In this document: piece after piece, positions 17,192 through 26,200 of the stretch | How positions within the stretch are numbered: the first letter of the stretch is position 1 | How the letters are laid out: each line of letters opens with the position of its first letter | Source of the DNA: Actinomadura harenae | GTDB lineage: Bacteria > Actinomycetota > Actinomycetes > Streptosporangiales > Streptosporangiaceae | Assembly (NCBI RefSeq): GCF_003696215.1 | Contig: NZ_RFFG01000050.1 | Span: forward strand, 1-63,635 | Length of the DNA stretch: 63,635 bases | Reading direction: 5' to 3' | Made by a program: the position numbers and the translations under genes | The notes under the pieces: model-generated | The model's database searches: none | Told to the model about the DNA's origin: nothing | What the model saw: only the letters and a program-made list of their open reading frames with translations

Positions 17192-17230
17192 CGTCCGCGG
17201 GCGAAGCGGGTGGCGCTTCGCCCGCGGACG
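17192..17230. terminator. Terminator hairpin 2 between hydroxylase and halogenase
   Basis: CGTCCGCGGGCGAAGCG (17192-17208) pairs perfectly with 17214-17230 around a five-base loop. It is the second of two strong stems insulating the convergent genes. Confidence 0.85.
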
Positions 17231-17293
17231 AGGCGGCGGGAGCACGGCGAGGCCGCACGCCGGGTGACGTGCGGCCTCAGCGTTTCCTTCCGG

Positions 17294-18781
17294 TCAGGAC
17301 TCGCGGGGGACGGGCGGGGCCCAGTGCATCCCGTCGGCGGACGGCACCAGGCCGCCCTCGCGCACCGGGACGTACTCGTCGGCGTTCTCGCCGAGCGCCG
17401 CCTGGACCTGGATGCGGACGCCCTCGCGCGACACCGAGCGGGCCAGCGAGGTCCGCAGCAGGTCGCGGTCCTCGCCCGACTCGTCCACCGGGCGGTGCAC
17501 GAAGTCGGCCAGCTCCTGGAACGCGGCGGTCCGGTCACTGGAGACCAGCGCGCCCTCACCGGACGAGCCGCCGCCCACCAGCTCCACGAAGGACTCCAGG
17601 TCCGAGCCCAGCCCGGCGGTGACCTTCTTGGCGCGCCAGAAGTACGACTGCTCGTCCTGGTGCATGTCGTAGAACGCGACGAGGAAGTCGTGGAACCTGG
17701 CGTACTCCTGCCGGTACCGCGCCTCGAACTCCTCGAAGCAGCGCTGCTCGGGCAGGTCCCCGCGCAGCGTCGTGTTGATCGACCGGGCGGCGAGCAGCCC
17801 GGAGTAGGTGGCCAGGTGCACGCCGGAGGAGAAGACCGGGTCGATGAAGCACGCCGCGTCCCCGGCGAGGACGAGGCCCGGCTTGAAGAACGCGTCCTGG
17901 ATGTAGGAGTAGTCCTTGCGGACCCGGACCTTCCCGTACGGGCCCTCGGTGACCCGCTCGGCGTCCGCCAGGAACTCCGCGATCATCGGGCATTCCTGGA
18001 CGAGGCTCAGCAGCGCCTCCGCGCGGTCGCCGCGCACCCGGTCCAGGGCCTCCGGCATCAGCACCACGCCGACGCTGGTGAGCTCGTCGGTGAGCGGGAT
18101 GTACCAGAACCACCCCGAGGAGAACGCGACGGCCAGGATGTTGCCGCGGTTGGGCGCGGGCAGCCGCTTGCCGCCGCGGAAGTACCCGAAGAGCGCCACG
18201 TTGCGGAAGAACTCCGAGTACTGGCGGCTGCCGCCGGTCCGGGTGTGGATGCGGCTGCCGTTGCCCGAGGCGTCCACGACGATGCGGGCGGACGTCTCGT
18301 GCCGCACCCCCTTGGCGTCCTGCCAGACCACGCCGGTGACCCGGCCGCCGGCGTCCTCGACGACGTCGGAGACGGGCGACTCCTCGCGGACGTCCACGCC
18401 GTTGGCGCGGGCGTTGTCGAGCAGGATCTTGTCGAACCGCATCCGCTCCACCTGGTAGGCGGTGGACGACGGCCCGGCGAACTGCGGCGAGGAGGAGAAG
18501 GCGAACGTCCACGGCTCCGGATTGCTGCCCCAGCGGAAGGTGCCACCGCGTTTGACCATGAACGCCGCCTTCTCCAGCTCCTCGGTCACCCCCAGCAGGC
18601 GGCAGACTCCGTGGACGGTCGCCGGCAGCAGCGACTCGCCGATCTGGTAGCGGGGGAAGCTCTCGCGCTCCAGCAGGAGCACGCGGTGGCCCTGCTTGGC
18701 GACGAGGGTCGAGACGGTCGACCCGCAGGGGCCGCCGCCGACGACCACGACGTCGTAATCGTTCTCGCTGGTCTCGCTCAT
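17294..18781 (-). CDS. Flavin-dependent halogenase (SgcC3 type)
   Basis: This 495-residue flavoprotein has the FAD motif VVVVGGGPCGSTVSTL and the halogenase signature WFWYIP (WxWxIP). A second FAD segment reads LVLAGDAACFIDPVFSSGV. It matches the carrier-protein-dependent group, including SgcC3, which chlorinates beta-tyrosyl-S-carrier protein at C-3 using FADH2, O2 and chloride. The C-terminal region (about residues 370-495) is the extended tail of that group. It is the last gene of the leftward operon NRPS, aminomutase, halogenase, with a 14-base gap after the aminomutase. No flavin reductase accompanies it. Confidence 0.92.
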   Translation of the reverse strand: MSETSENDYDVVVVGGGPCGSTVSTLVAKQGHRVLLLERESFPRYQIGESLLPATVHGVCRLLGVTEELEKAAFMVKRGGTFRWGSNPEPWTFAFSSSPQFAGPSSTAYQVERMRFDKILLDNARANGVDVREESPVSDVVEDAGGRVTGVVWQDAKGVRHETSARIVVDASGNGSRIHTRTGGSRQYSEFFRNVALFGYFRGGKRLPAPNRGNILAVAFSSGWFWYIPLTDELTSVGVVLMPEALDRVRGDRAEALLSLVQECPMIAEFLADAERVTEGPYGKVRVRKDYSYIQDAFFKPGLVLAGDAACFIDPVFSSGVHLATYSGLLAARSINTTLRGDLPEQRCFEEFEARYRQEYARFHDFLVAFYDMHQDEQSYFWRAKKVTAGLGSDLESFVELVGGGSSGEGALVSSDRTAAFQELADFVHRPVDESGEDRDLLRTSLARSVSREGVRIQVQAALGENADEYVPVREGGLVPSADGMHWAPPVPRES

Positions 18782-18795
18782 GTTCCGAAGCCCCC

Positions 18796-20406
18796 TCAGC
18801 TCAGGACGGTGCCAGCGCCCGCGACCGCGGTCAGGAAGTCGCCGCGGGCGACCATCCCGGCGACCTCCTCGATCTCGTCGGCCATGTAGCGGTCGTGGTC
18901 GAGCGGCGGGACGGCGCCCCGGATCAGCTCGTAGGCGGCGCGGCTCGCGCTGCCGAGTCCGTCGCGGCGTCCGGCGACGTCGACGGCCTGCGCGGCGGCG
19001 AGGAGCTCCACGGCCAGGATGGTCTCGTTGTTGCGCAGGACGCGGCGGGCGTTGCGCGCGGCGATCAGGCCCATGCTGACGATGTCCTGGTTGTCGCCGT
19101 TGGACGGGATGCTCTGCGTGCTGGCCGGGCCGATCGTCCGGTTCTCGGCCACCAGCGCCGTCGCCGGGTACTGCGCGCCCGCGAACCCGCTGTTCAGGCC
19201 GGGGTCGCCGGTGACGAGGAACTCGGGCAGGCCGTAGCTGAGGTGCCGGTTGAGCATCCGGTTGGTGCGGCGCTCGGACAGCACGCCCAGCTGGGTGAGG
19301 GCGATCGTCACGAAGTCCATCGCGAACGCGACGGGCTGGCCGTGGAAGTTGGCCCCGTGGAAGATCTCCATGCCCTCGAAGAAGAGCGGGTTGTCGTTCG
19401 CCGAGTTCAGCTCGGTCTCGACCTTGGTGCGGGCGTGGTAGAGGGTGTCCCGGACGGCGCCGAGCACCTGCGGGATGGCCCGCATCGAGTACGCCTTCTG
19501 CATGTAGACGTCGGTGCGCTGGACGCTCGTCCCCGCCTCCTTGACGGCCTGGACCTGGCCGCGCAGCTCGGAGTGCGCGACGGTCAGCCCGCTGTCGGCC
19601 ATCAGCCGGCGCAGGTTCGCGGCGGTGTCGATCTGCCCCGGGTGCGGGCGGGCGATGTCGTGCCCCTCCGGCATGAACGGGCCGGTGGAGCCGCGCAGCG
19701 CCTCCACGACCAGCGCGGTCGCGATCTCGGCCTGCCGGACCTGCTCCAGCGCCCGTCCGACGACGAGCGCGCCGAGCCCCGTCATGCCGGACGTGCCGTT
19801 GATGAGCGCCAGGCCCTCCTTGAAGCGCAGCTCCAGCGGCTCGATGCCGTGCTCGCGCAGGACGGTCCCGGTCGGGACCTTGCCGCCGCCCTCACGGAGC
19901 ACGTAGCCCTCGCCGATGACGGTCGTGGCGATGTGGGACAGCGGCGCGAGGTCGCCGCTGGCGCCCAGGGAGCCCTGCTCGGGGATGGCCGGGACGATGC
20001 CCAGGTTCAGGTAGAGCGCGAGGCGCTCGACGATGTCCGGCCGCACGGCCGAGTGCCCCTTGGCGAGGGCGTTGAGCCGGGCGGACACGATCGCCCGCGC
20101 CTCGTCCTCGGCGAACAGGGGCCCCACGCCCGCGCTGTGGCTGCGGACCAGGTTGGTCTGGAGTTCGACCTCGTTGGACGGGTCGACCAGCATGTAGATC
20201 ATCTCGCCGTAGCCGGTGGTGACCCCGTAGACCGGGGTTCCGGCGTTGACCATGGCCTCGAACTGGGCCCGGCTCTTGGCGACGCGCTCCAGGGCGGCCG
20301 GCGCCACCTCGCACCGCGCCCGGTCCTCGGCGACACGCCGCACGTCCGGGATGCTCAGGTTGTCGCCGTCGAAGGCGACGGTCGCTGTGGTGTCCAACCG
20401 GCTCAA
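18796..20406 (-). CDS. MIO-dependent tyrosine 2,3-aminomutase (SgcC4 type)
   Basis: The 536-residue protein is an ammonia-lyase/aminomutase family member. The MIO cofactor forms autocatalytically from Ala149-Ser150-Gly151 (GSLGASGDLAPLSH). The YGVTTGYGEMIY loop carries the catalytic Tyr and resembles SgcC4 closely, as does NRTIGPASTQSIPSNGDNQD. The reaction is L-tyrosine to beta-tyrosine. Absolute configuration (R or S) cannot be read from sequence here. The TTG start overlaps the NRPS stop as TTGA, implying translational coupling. It supplies the beta-amino acid for the NRPS adenylation domain encoded just upstream. Confidence 0.93.
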   Translation of the reverse strand: MSRLDTTATVAFDGDNLSIPDVRRVAEDRARCEVAPAALERVAKSRAQFEAMVNAGTPVYGVTTGYGEMIYMLVDPSNEVELQTNLVRSHSAGVGPLFAEDEARAIVSARLNALAKGHSAVRPDIVERLALYLNLGIVPAIPEQGSLGASGDLAPLSHIATTVIGEGYVLREGGGKVPTGTVLREHGIEPLELRFKEGLALINGTSGMTGLGALVVGRALEQVRQAEIATALVVEALRGSTGPFMPEGHDIARPHPGQIDTAANLRRLMADSGLTVAHSELRGQVQAVKEAGTSVQRTDVYMQKAYSMRAIPQVLGAVRDTLYHARTKVETELNSANDNPLFFEGMEIFHGANFHGQPVAFAMDFVTIALTQLGVLSERRTNRMLNRHLSYGLPEFLVTGDPGLNSGFAGAQYPATALVAENRTIGPASTQSIPSNGDNQDIVSMGLIAARNARRVLRNNETILAVELLAAAQAVDVAGRRDGLGSASRAAYELIRGAVPPLDHDRYMADEIEEVAGMVARGDFLTAVAGAGTVLS

Positions 20407-23400
20407 CCTCTCACTCGTTTCGTTGGGCTGCCGCGGGCGGGATCCGGCTCGAGGAGAGCCGCCATCCCGGCCAGCGAGGAATGCGTCAGGCAGTCCCGCA
20501 GGGAGACCGCCACGCCGAAGCGGTCACGGATCCGCTCGGCGAGCACGGGGAGGAGCAGCGAGTGGCCGCCCATGGCGAGGAAGCCGTCCTCGGCGGTGGC
20601 CGGGGCGGCGCCCAGCAGGTCCCGCCAGAGGCCGGCCAGCTCGCGCTCGGCGGCCGTCCGCGGCGCGCGGCCCCGGCGGGCGCGTGCCCGGGCCGGGTCC
20701 GGCAGGCGGAGGCGGTCCACCTTCCCCGCGATGTTCCGCGGCAGGGCCGCCCCCAGGGTGTGGAAGGCGATCAGCCGCATCGACGCCCCGAACCTCCGGT
20801 GGAGGTGCGCGCGCCACGTGTCGGGGTCGGCCGCGGCGGGGTCCACCGGGACGACGTGGGCCAGCAGGTGGGTGACCAGGCCGTGGGCGCCGGTCACGGG
20901 GACGACCGCGCACTCGCGCACCGACGGGTGCGCGGCGAGCTCGGTCTCGACGTCGGCGAGCTCGACCCGGTTGCCGCCGACCTTGACCTGGTGGTCGCGG
21001 CGTCCGCGGAACTCCAGCACGCCGTCCCAGCGCCACCGGCCGAGGTCGCCGGTCCGGTAGCAGCGGGTCCCGGCGTCCGTGCCGGGCGGGGGGCGGAAGG
21101 CGCTCGCGTCGTCGCCGCCGACGTACCCGGCGGCGGCGTACGGGCCGAGGATCACGATCTCGCCGGTGACCCCGGCGGGGCAGGGACGGTCCCGCCCGTC
21201 GAGGACGAGGATCCGGCGGCCCGGGATGGGACGGCCGATCGGGACGGTCGCCGGGACGGGCCCGGCGACCTCGTACCAGGTGGCCGCGATGGTCTCGGTG
21301 GGGCCGTAGACGTTGAGGATCCGCGCGTGCGGGGCCGCCTCGCGCAGGCCGTTCACCAGCGCGCCGGACAGCGCCTCGCCCATGAGGACGACGCGGTCCA
21401 GCGTCCGGGGCCATCCGCCCTCGCGGTCACGCGCCGCGCGCAGCAGCTCGGCGGCGAAGCTCGGGACGGTCTGGAGGAAGGTGACGCCCTCGTCCGCGAG
21501 CCAGCCGAGCAGCGCCTCCGGGTTCAGCCTGATCCGGTCGGGGACCACGCACAGGGTGCCGCCCGCGGCGAGGGTCGCGAAGACCTCGCACAGGCTCGGG
21601 TCGTGCTCCGGGGTCACCCACAGGGCGACCCGCGAGCCGCGGCCGATGCCCCACGCGCGGGCCATCCACGTGGCGAACTGGGCGAGGGCGCCGTGGGTGT
21701 GCGCGATGCCCTTGGGCTTGCCGGTCGATCCCGACGTGTACGCGACGTAGGCGGTCCGGTCCAGGTCGAGAACGGGGGGCGGCGCGATGGGCTCGGCCCC
21801 GTCACCGTGTCCGGGGTGGACGAGGGTGCCGCCGAGGTGGTCCTGGAACCAGCGTTCCAGGGGGTCGTCGGGGGTCTCGGTGACCAGGCACGCGGGCTTG
21901 AGTTCGGCGAGCACCGTGCGGCCCCGCTCCCCCGCGTCCCCGGATCCGAACCAGAGCACGTGGCCGCCCGCGAGGTGGGCGGCGATGGACGCGGTGAGCT
22001 GCGCGGGCCCGTGCGGCATCCGGATGGCGACGGGGGCCCCGTCGGCGGGGGCTCCGCCGGCGCCGGCGGCCCGGAGGCGGGCGGCGAGCGCCGTGGCGTC
22101 CGCCAGCAGGTCGCGGTAGGTGAGGCGTCCGCCCGGCCAGGTCATCGCGTCCGCGTCGGGGTGGCGGCCGAGCATCGCGTGCACCGGTTCCCGGGGGGCG
22201 TCCGGGTCGGCGGTGCCGCCCGAGCGGGCGACGATCTCGGTCCGGTCCCGGTCCTCGAAGGGCAGGTCGGCGACGAGGGCGCCGGGGCGTCCGGCCGCCG
22301 CGCGCAGGAAGGTCCGCAGGTGGCCGGGCAGGGCCGCCGGGGCGGGCGAGGACGGGTCGGCGCGGTGGCCGAGCCGTCCGCGCACCGACGCGTCCAGGTC
22401 GTCGAGGCTCAGGCACAGGTCGGCGGGTTCGGCGTCGGCCACCGGGTCGGGTTCGACCAGCGCGTCGCCGAGGACCAGCCGGGCCTCGGGCCCCGGGGGG
22501 ACGAGTGTGGCGTCGCTCCACGGGATCCGGTCGCGGTCCGCGCCGGTGACGCGGACGACCTCGGTGAACGGGACGAGCCGGTGCTCGCGGGCCTCGGCGT
22601 ACGACCGGGCGGCCGCGGCGACCATCGCGGCGAAGGTCGGCTCGTCCTCCGGACGGCCGCACACCACCACCGGGTTCGTCAGCGGGCCGACCGTGCGCTC
22701 GAACCCCGCAGGGCGGGCGTCCATCGGCACCATGACCGGGACGGCGCCGCCGCCGTTGTAGCGGAGCAGCAGGCTCTGGAAGGCCGCGAGGACGACGACC
22801 ACGGGGGTCGTGCCGTGCTCGCGGGCGAGCGAGGCGACCATCGCGGCGGTCTCGGGCCCCCAGTCGAAGGGCACCGCGGACGGCGGCACGTCCGTTCCCG
22901 GGTCGCGGTCGAACGGCGGCGCGGGCGGCGGCACGGTGAGCTCACGGCTCCAGTACCGGCGCGCGCCGCGCCACCACGACGCGTCCCGCGCCTCCCGCTC
23001 CCACGCCACGTAGTCGGCGAACGGCCGCGCCGCGCGGCCCGGCGCGCCGGGGCGGGCGTAGGTCGCGGAGAGGTCCTCGGCCAGGAAGGCCAGGGAGTCC
23101 GCGTCGGCGACCGCGCGGTGGGCCGTCAGGGTGACCCGGTGCTCGCGCGGGCCGGTCCGCGTGACGGTCAGGGCGACGACCGGGCCGGTGGCCAGGTCGA
23201 CCGGGCCGTCCGCGAGGACCGGGACGGCGTGCGGGATCGGAACCCCGTCCTCCGGGACGATGCCCGTCCGGAGCACCTGGTGCCGGACCAGGACGGCCCG
23301 CCACGCGTCGCGCAGGGCGGCGGCGTCGAGGCCGCCGGTCACCCGGTACCCGCGGCGCAGGACGAGCGCGGAAGCGCCCGATCCGAGCCGGTCGAGGAAC

Positions 23401-23465
23401 CAGATCCCCTCCTGGGCGAGGGAGACGGCCGGTCGCCCCTGCGCCGGGAATTTCGCTGCGGCCAT
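20403..23465 (-). CDS. NRPS module C(degenerate)-A-PCP for beta-tyrosine activation
   Basis: 1020 residues in three domains. The condensation domain (about 1-405) has HRAVADA at residues 116-122 where active enzymes have HHxxxDG: the second, catalytic His is Arg117 and the final Gly is Ala. The adenylation domain (about 420-910) has intact cores: YTSGSTGKPKG, NVYGPTETIAATW, YRTGDLGRW and the terminal PRNIAGKVDR lysine. The carrier domain (about 935-1005) has GGHSLL with Ser969 for phosphopantetheine. SgcC1 of C-1027 is an adenylation enzyme only, loading the free carrier protein SgcC2. Here a cis carrier and a separate trans carrier (23658) coexist. It is the first gene of the leftward operon. 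Confidence 0.9.
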   Translation of the reverse strand: MAAAKFPAQGRPAVSLAQEGIWFLDRLGSGASALVLRRGYRVTGGLDAAALRDAWRAVLVRHQVLRTGIVPEDGVPIPHAVPVLADGPVDLATGPVVALTVTRTGPREHRVTLTAHRAVADADSLAFLAEDLSATYARPGAPGRAARPFADYVAWEREARDASWWRGARRYWSRELTVPPPAPPFDRDPGTDVPPSAVPFDWGPETAAMVASLAREHGTTPVVVVLAAFQSLLLRYNGGGAVPVMVPMDARPAGFERTVGPLTNPVVVCGRPEDEPTFAAMVAAAARSYAEAREHRLVPFTEVVRVTGADRDRIPWSDATLVPPGPEARLVLGDALVEPDPVADAEPADLCLSLDDLDASVRGRLGHRADPSSPAPAALPGHLRTFLRAAAGRPGALVADLPFEDRDRTEIVARSGGTADPDAPREPVHAMLGRHPDADAMTWPGGRLTYRDLLADATALAARLRAAGAGGAPADGAPVAIRMPHGPAQLTASIAAHLAGGHVLWFGSGDAGERGRTVLAELKPACLVTETPDDPLERWFQDHLGGTLVHPGHGDGAEPIAPPPVLDLDRTAYVAYTSGSTGKPKGIAHTHGALAQFATWMARAWGIGRGSRVALWVTPEHDPSLCEVFATLAAGGTLCVVPDRIRLNPEALLGWLADEGVTFLQTVPSFAAELLRAARDREGGWPRTLDRVVLMGEALSGALVNGLREAAPHARILNVYGPTETIAATWYEVAGPVPATVPIGRPIPGRRILVLDGRDRPCPAGVTGEIVILGPYAAAGYVGGDDASAFRPPPGTDAGTRCYRTGDLGRWRWDGVLEFRGRRDHQVKVGGNRVELADVETELAAHPSVRECAVVPVTGAHGLVTHLLAHVVPVDPAAADPDTWRAHLHRRFGASMRLIAFHTLGAALPRNIAGKVDRLRLPDPARARARRGRAPRTAAERELAGLWRDLLGAAPATAEDGFLAMGGHSLLLPVLAERIRDRFGVAVSLRDCLTHSSLAGMAALLEPDPARGSPTKRVRG

Positions 23466-23489
23466 TCACACCTCCTTCGACAGCTCCGA

Positions 23490-23531
23490 ATCCTCACACG
23501 GCCCGAAGCGGCGGTGCTTCTCGTGAATTGC
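23490..23531 (-). promoter_or_regulatory. Cluster-type promoter before the NRPS operon
   Basis: Read leftwards, GCAATTCACGAGAAGCACC at 23531-23513 (one base longer than the standard element) and GAGGAT at 23495-23490, spacing 38. The start at 23465 is 24 bases beyond. Confidence 0.5.
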
Positions 23532-23576
23532 GCGGCGATTTCCCAGGTGACCGGGGTAATGGACGACGCCGGAAAC

Positions 23577-23618
23577 GCAATCGCCAGGATGCGCGGCCCT
23601 TTCCCCGGACCGCACGAT
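23577..23618 (+). promoter_or_regulatory. Cluster-type promoter before the carrier-protein gene
   Basis: GCAATCGCCAGGATGCGC at 23577-23594 and CACGAT at 23613-23618, spacing 38. It is divergent from the NRPS promoter, with the two elements 45 bases apart. Confidence 0.6.
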
Positions 23619-23657
23619 GGACGCCACCGAACAGGCCCCGAAAACGGAGGACGCCGA

Positions 23658-23909
23658 ATGAAGGCCGACTGGAGTCCGCAGGAGATCGAGGATCGGGTCA
23701 GGGAGATCTGGGCCGGCGTGCTGAACGCGGGGGAAGGCGAGGAGGGCGCCACGTTCTTCGAGCTGCACGGGCAGTCGATCTCCGCGGCCCGCATCATCGC
23801 CCGGATCGAGGACGAGTTCGGGGTCGCCGTGGACATCGGCGTCCTCTTCCGGGACTGCGACGTCGCCATGCTGGCCCGTGAGGTGATGGCCACCGCGCGT
23901 CCGGCCTGA
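23658..23909 (+). CDS. Stand-alone peptidyl carrier protein (SgcC2 type)
   Basis: This 83-residue acyl/peptidyl carrier protein has a four-helix pattern, and the phosphopantetheine site is Ser40 in FFELHGQSISAARIIARI. GGAGGA lies just ahead of the ATG. In C-1027 the free carrier SgcC2 holds beta-tyrosine during chlorination, hydroxylation and transfer to the core, and the same role is likely here. Because the NRPS at 20403 has its own carrier domain, it is unclear which carrier is used at each step. It is monocistronic and closed by two hairpins. Confidence 0.9.
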   Translation: MKADWSPQEIEDRVREIWAGVLNAGEGEEGATFFELHGQSISAARIIARIEDEFGVAVDIGVLFRDCDVAMLAREVMATARPA

Positions 23910-23933
23910 CCGGACGTTCCCCGGGCACGCGAA

Positions 23934-24007
23934 ACGGGCGGTCCGGATCCCGGGTGACCGGTGCCTTACCGGTGCCGAGCGAGCGGTGAGGGATCCGGAC
24001 CGCCCGT
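23934..24007. terminator. Large terminator hairpin
   Basis: ACGGGCGGTCCGGATCCC (23934-23951) pairs exactly with 23990-24007. The loop holds a smaller ACCGGT pair. It lies between the convergent carrier-protein and O-methyltransferase genes. Confidence 0.75.
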
Positions 24008-24018
24008 GTCCATGAGGT

Positions 24019-24044
24019 CCTCCCCGGGCCTCGGCCCGGGGAGG
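24019..24044. terminator. Second terminator hairpin
   Basis: CCTCCCCGGGCC (24019-24030) pairs with GGCCCGGGGAGG (24033-24044), just after the leftward O-methyltransferase stop. Confidence 0.75.
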
Positions 24045-24049
24045 GACGG

Positions 24050-24757
24050 TCAGCGCCTGCGGGCGATCGTCAGACCGTCGGCGATGGGGAGCATCACCGT
24101 GTCGAGCCGGTCGTCGGCCGCGAGCGCCGCGTTGAAGTCGCGGACCTGGCGGGCGCTGGCGCGCATCAGGGGGTCGCCCGCGAGGTCGGGGTCCAGGACG
24201 TACCCGTCGAGCAGGACGTTGTCGGCGATGAGCAGTCCCCCCGGCCGCAGCAGCGGCACGGCCAGGGGCAGGTAGTTCGGGTAGTTCATCTTGTCGGCGT
24301 CGATGAACACGATGTCGGCGCCCGCGCGGGGGAAGGACGGGTCGGCGAGCAGCGCGGCCAGCGTCCGCCCCGCCGCCCCGAGGCGGAAGTCGACGCGGTC
24401 CGCGACGCCCGCCTTCTCCCAGTGCTCGCGCGCCAGGTCCAGGTGCGCGTCGGACACGTCGCAGGTGATGACCGTGCCGCCCGGGTCGAGTCCCCGGGCG
24501 AACGCCAGCGCCGACAAGCCGGTGAACGTTCCCACGTCCACGACCGTGCGGGCGCCGACGGTCCTGGCGAGCAGGGTGAGCAGGGCGGCCTGTTCGAGCG
24601 GGACCATCATGCCCGCCTCGGCGCCGAGCGCGGCCGTCCGCCCGGCCAGGCCGGTCAGCACCGGGTCGGCCGGGCTGCACGACCGCACGAGATAGGTCCC
24701 CATGGCCTCGCTCACCGGCACGTGCTTGACCGCGGGGGGTGGCGTGCTGCCGTTCAC
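24050..24757 (-). CDS. SAM-dependent catechol/CCoA-type O-methyltransferase
   Basis: The 235-residue protein is of the cation-dependent COMT/CCoAOMT family. The SAM motif is VVDVGTFTGLSALAFA, and the metal-binding acidic motif is VFIDADKMNYPNYL followed by IADNVLLDGYV. It would methylate one hydroxyl of a catechol, such as the 3-chloro-4,5-dihydroxyphenyl ring made by the halogenase and hydroxylase. The maduropeptin side chain carries just such a methoxy group, so that is the favoured role. The GTG start has GGAGGGAG upstream. It follows the acyl-CoA-dehydrogenase-like gene by 70 bases and probably shares its promoter. Confidence 0.88.
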   Translation of the reverse strand: MNGSTPPPAVKHVPVSEAMGTYLVRSCSPADPVLTGLAGRTAALGAEAGMMVPLEQAALLTLLARTVGARTVVDVGTFTGLSALAFARGLDPGGTVITCDVSDAHLDLAREHWEKAGVADRVDFRLGAAGRTLAALLADPSFPRAGADIVFIDADKMNYPNYLPLAVPLLRPGGLLIADNVLLDGYVLDPDLAGDPLMRASARQVRDFNAALAADDRLDTVMLPIADGLTIARRR

Positions 24758-24827
24758 GGTGTCTCCCTCCTCGCCGCGCCCGGACCTCCCGGACGCGGCG
24801 TCCTGCCCGCCAGAGGCCGGCCGTGCG

Positions 24828-26009
24828 TCAGATGTACAGCGAGTCGGGCTGCTGGCCGGCGAGGATCCGGCCGTGGAGCTCGGCGTTGGTGTCGGGGTTC
24901 ATCAGCGCGTGCAGGTTGATCGACTGGACGTCGGAGAGGATCCGGCCGAGCGGGACGTCGCGGTAGATCGACGAGCCGCCGCTCGCCCGCGCGTAGACCT
25001 CGACGGTCTCGCGGGCCCGGCGGCAGGCGGCGCCCAGCTCGGCGCGGGCGGACACGCGGTCGGCGACCGTCCACTCGGCGCCGGTGGCGGCCTTGCCGTC
25101 GACCAGCGAGGCCAGCCGCTCGACATGGAACTCCGCCTCGTCCGCGAGCTGCGCGGCGTGCGCGGCCTGGAGGTGGGTGACGGGGGCCTCGTCCTGCCGG
25201 TCGTACCCGGTGTAGGTGATCTTCCGGTCGGGCAGCCGGCCGTAGAAGGCGTCCCGGGCGGCGCGGGCGAGCCCGAGGGTGACGCCCACCGACGACGCGG
25301 ACGCCACCGGCACCAGCGGCGCCCGGTACATCGGGCGCTCGGCGCTGTGCGCGGACGCGGGCTGCCCGTTGAGGACGGCGCCCAGCGGCATCACCCGGGC
25401 GGCCGGAACGAACAGGTCCGTGGCCGCCGTGCTGACGCTGCCGGTGCCCCGCAGCCCGTGCGTGTCCCAGTCGTCGATGACCGTCAGGTCCGACATCGGG
25501 ACGAGCGCCATGACCGGCTGCGGCTCGGCGTTCGCGCTCAGCACCACCGCGATGATCTCCTGCCAGTGCGCGTGGTGCGCGCCGGTGATGAAGCCCCACT
25601 TGCCGTTGACGACGATGCCGCCGTCCACCTCGGTCGCCATGCCCGAGGGGCTGAGCGTCCCGCAGACGCGGACGTCGGGCGTCGCGAACACCTCGTCCTG
25701 CACCTCGTCGGGGAACATCCCGGCCATCCAGGTCGGGATCCAGTACACCTGGGCCGTCCAGCCGAGCGACCCGTCGGCGGCGCCGAGCTCCGCCGCGACC
25801 CGCACCAGCGTCCGCGTCCCGGCCTCGTAGCCGCCGTAGCGGACCGGGGTGCGGAGCTTGAAGACGCCCGCGTCGGCGAGCGCCTCGATCTGCCCGTCCG
25901 CGAGCCGCCGGTTCTCCTCGGACCACGCCACCTGGTCGCGGGCGGCCTTCGCCGCCCCCGCCGCGCGCTCCACGAGTTCCTCGTGCGTCGGAACGTCGGT
26001 CGTCACCAT
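24828..26009 (-). CDS. Acyl-CoA-dehydrogenase-fold flavin monooxygenase (group D-like)
   Basis: The 393-residue protein has the acyl-CoA dehydrogenase fold. Its length and motifs are closer to the monooxygenase branch (HsaA, 3-hydroxylases, amino-sugar N-oxygenases such as KijD3/DnmZ): LADAGVFKLRTPVRYGGYEA, WGFITGAHHAHWQEIIAVVL, and GGSSIYRDVPLGRILSDVQS near the end. Enzymes of this branch use reduced flavin from a separate reductase to hydroxylate phenols or oxidise amines. Here it could act on the aryl ring or on an amino sugar; sequence alone does not decide. ATG start with GGAGGT. It is the first gene of an operon with the O-methyltransferase. Confidence 0.8.
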   Translation of the reverse strand: MVTTDVPTHEELVERAAGAAKAARDQVAWSEENRRLADGQIEALADAGVFKLRTPVRYGGYEAGTRTLVRVAAELGAADGSLGWTAQVYWIPTWMAGMFPDEVQDEVFATPDVRVCGTLSPSGMATEVDGGIVVNGKWGFITGAHHAHWQEIIAVVLSANAEPQPVMALVPMSDLTVIDDWDTHGLRGTGSVSTAATDLFVPAARVMPLGAVLNGQPASAHSAERPMYRAPLVPVASASSVGVTLGLARAARDAFYGRLPDRKITYTGYDRQDEAPVTHLQAAHAAQLADEAEFHVERLASLVDGKAATGAEWTVADRVSARAELGAACRRARETVEVYARASGGSSIYRDVPLGRILSDVQSINLHALMNPDTNAELHGRILAGQQPDSLYI

Positions 26010-26051
26010 CGCGTCCACCTCCGGAAGCCGATCAGGACCGTCACCTGCCCG

Positions 26052-26093
26052 ACGCTCCCACCGCGGGCCGCGGCCCGGCATCTTCCCGAATGC
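26052..26093 (-). promoter_or_regulatory. Cluster-type promoter before the flavin monooxygenase/O-methyltransferase pair
   Basis: Read leftwards, GCATTCGGGAAGATGCCG at 26093-26076 and GAGCGT at 26057-26052, spacing 38; ATG at 26009. Confidence 0.6.
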
Positions 26094-26127
26094 TCACGGG
26101 CACCACGCCGCACGTGCCGAGGGCCGC

Positions 26128-26169
26128 GCACGCTGGAAGAAGTTCCGGCCCGCGGGCGGGTGCGATCGT
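26128..26169 (+). promoter_or_regulatory. Cluster-type promoter before the aminotransferase operon
   Basis: GCACGCTGGAAGAAGTTC at 26128-26145 and GATCGT at 26164-26169, spacing 38. It is back to back with the leftward copy at 26093. Confidence 0.55.
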
Positions 26170-26200
26170 TTCGGGGAACCCACCGAGACCGGGAGTGAAC

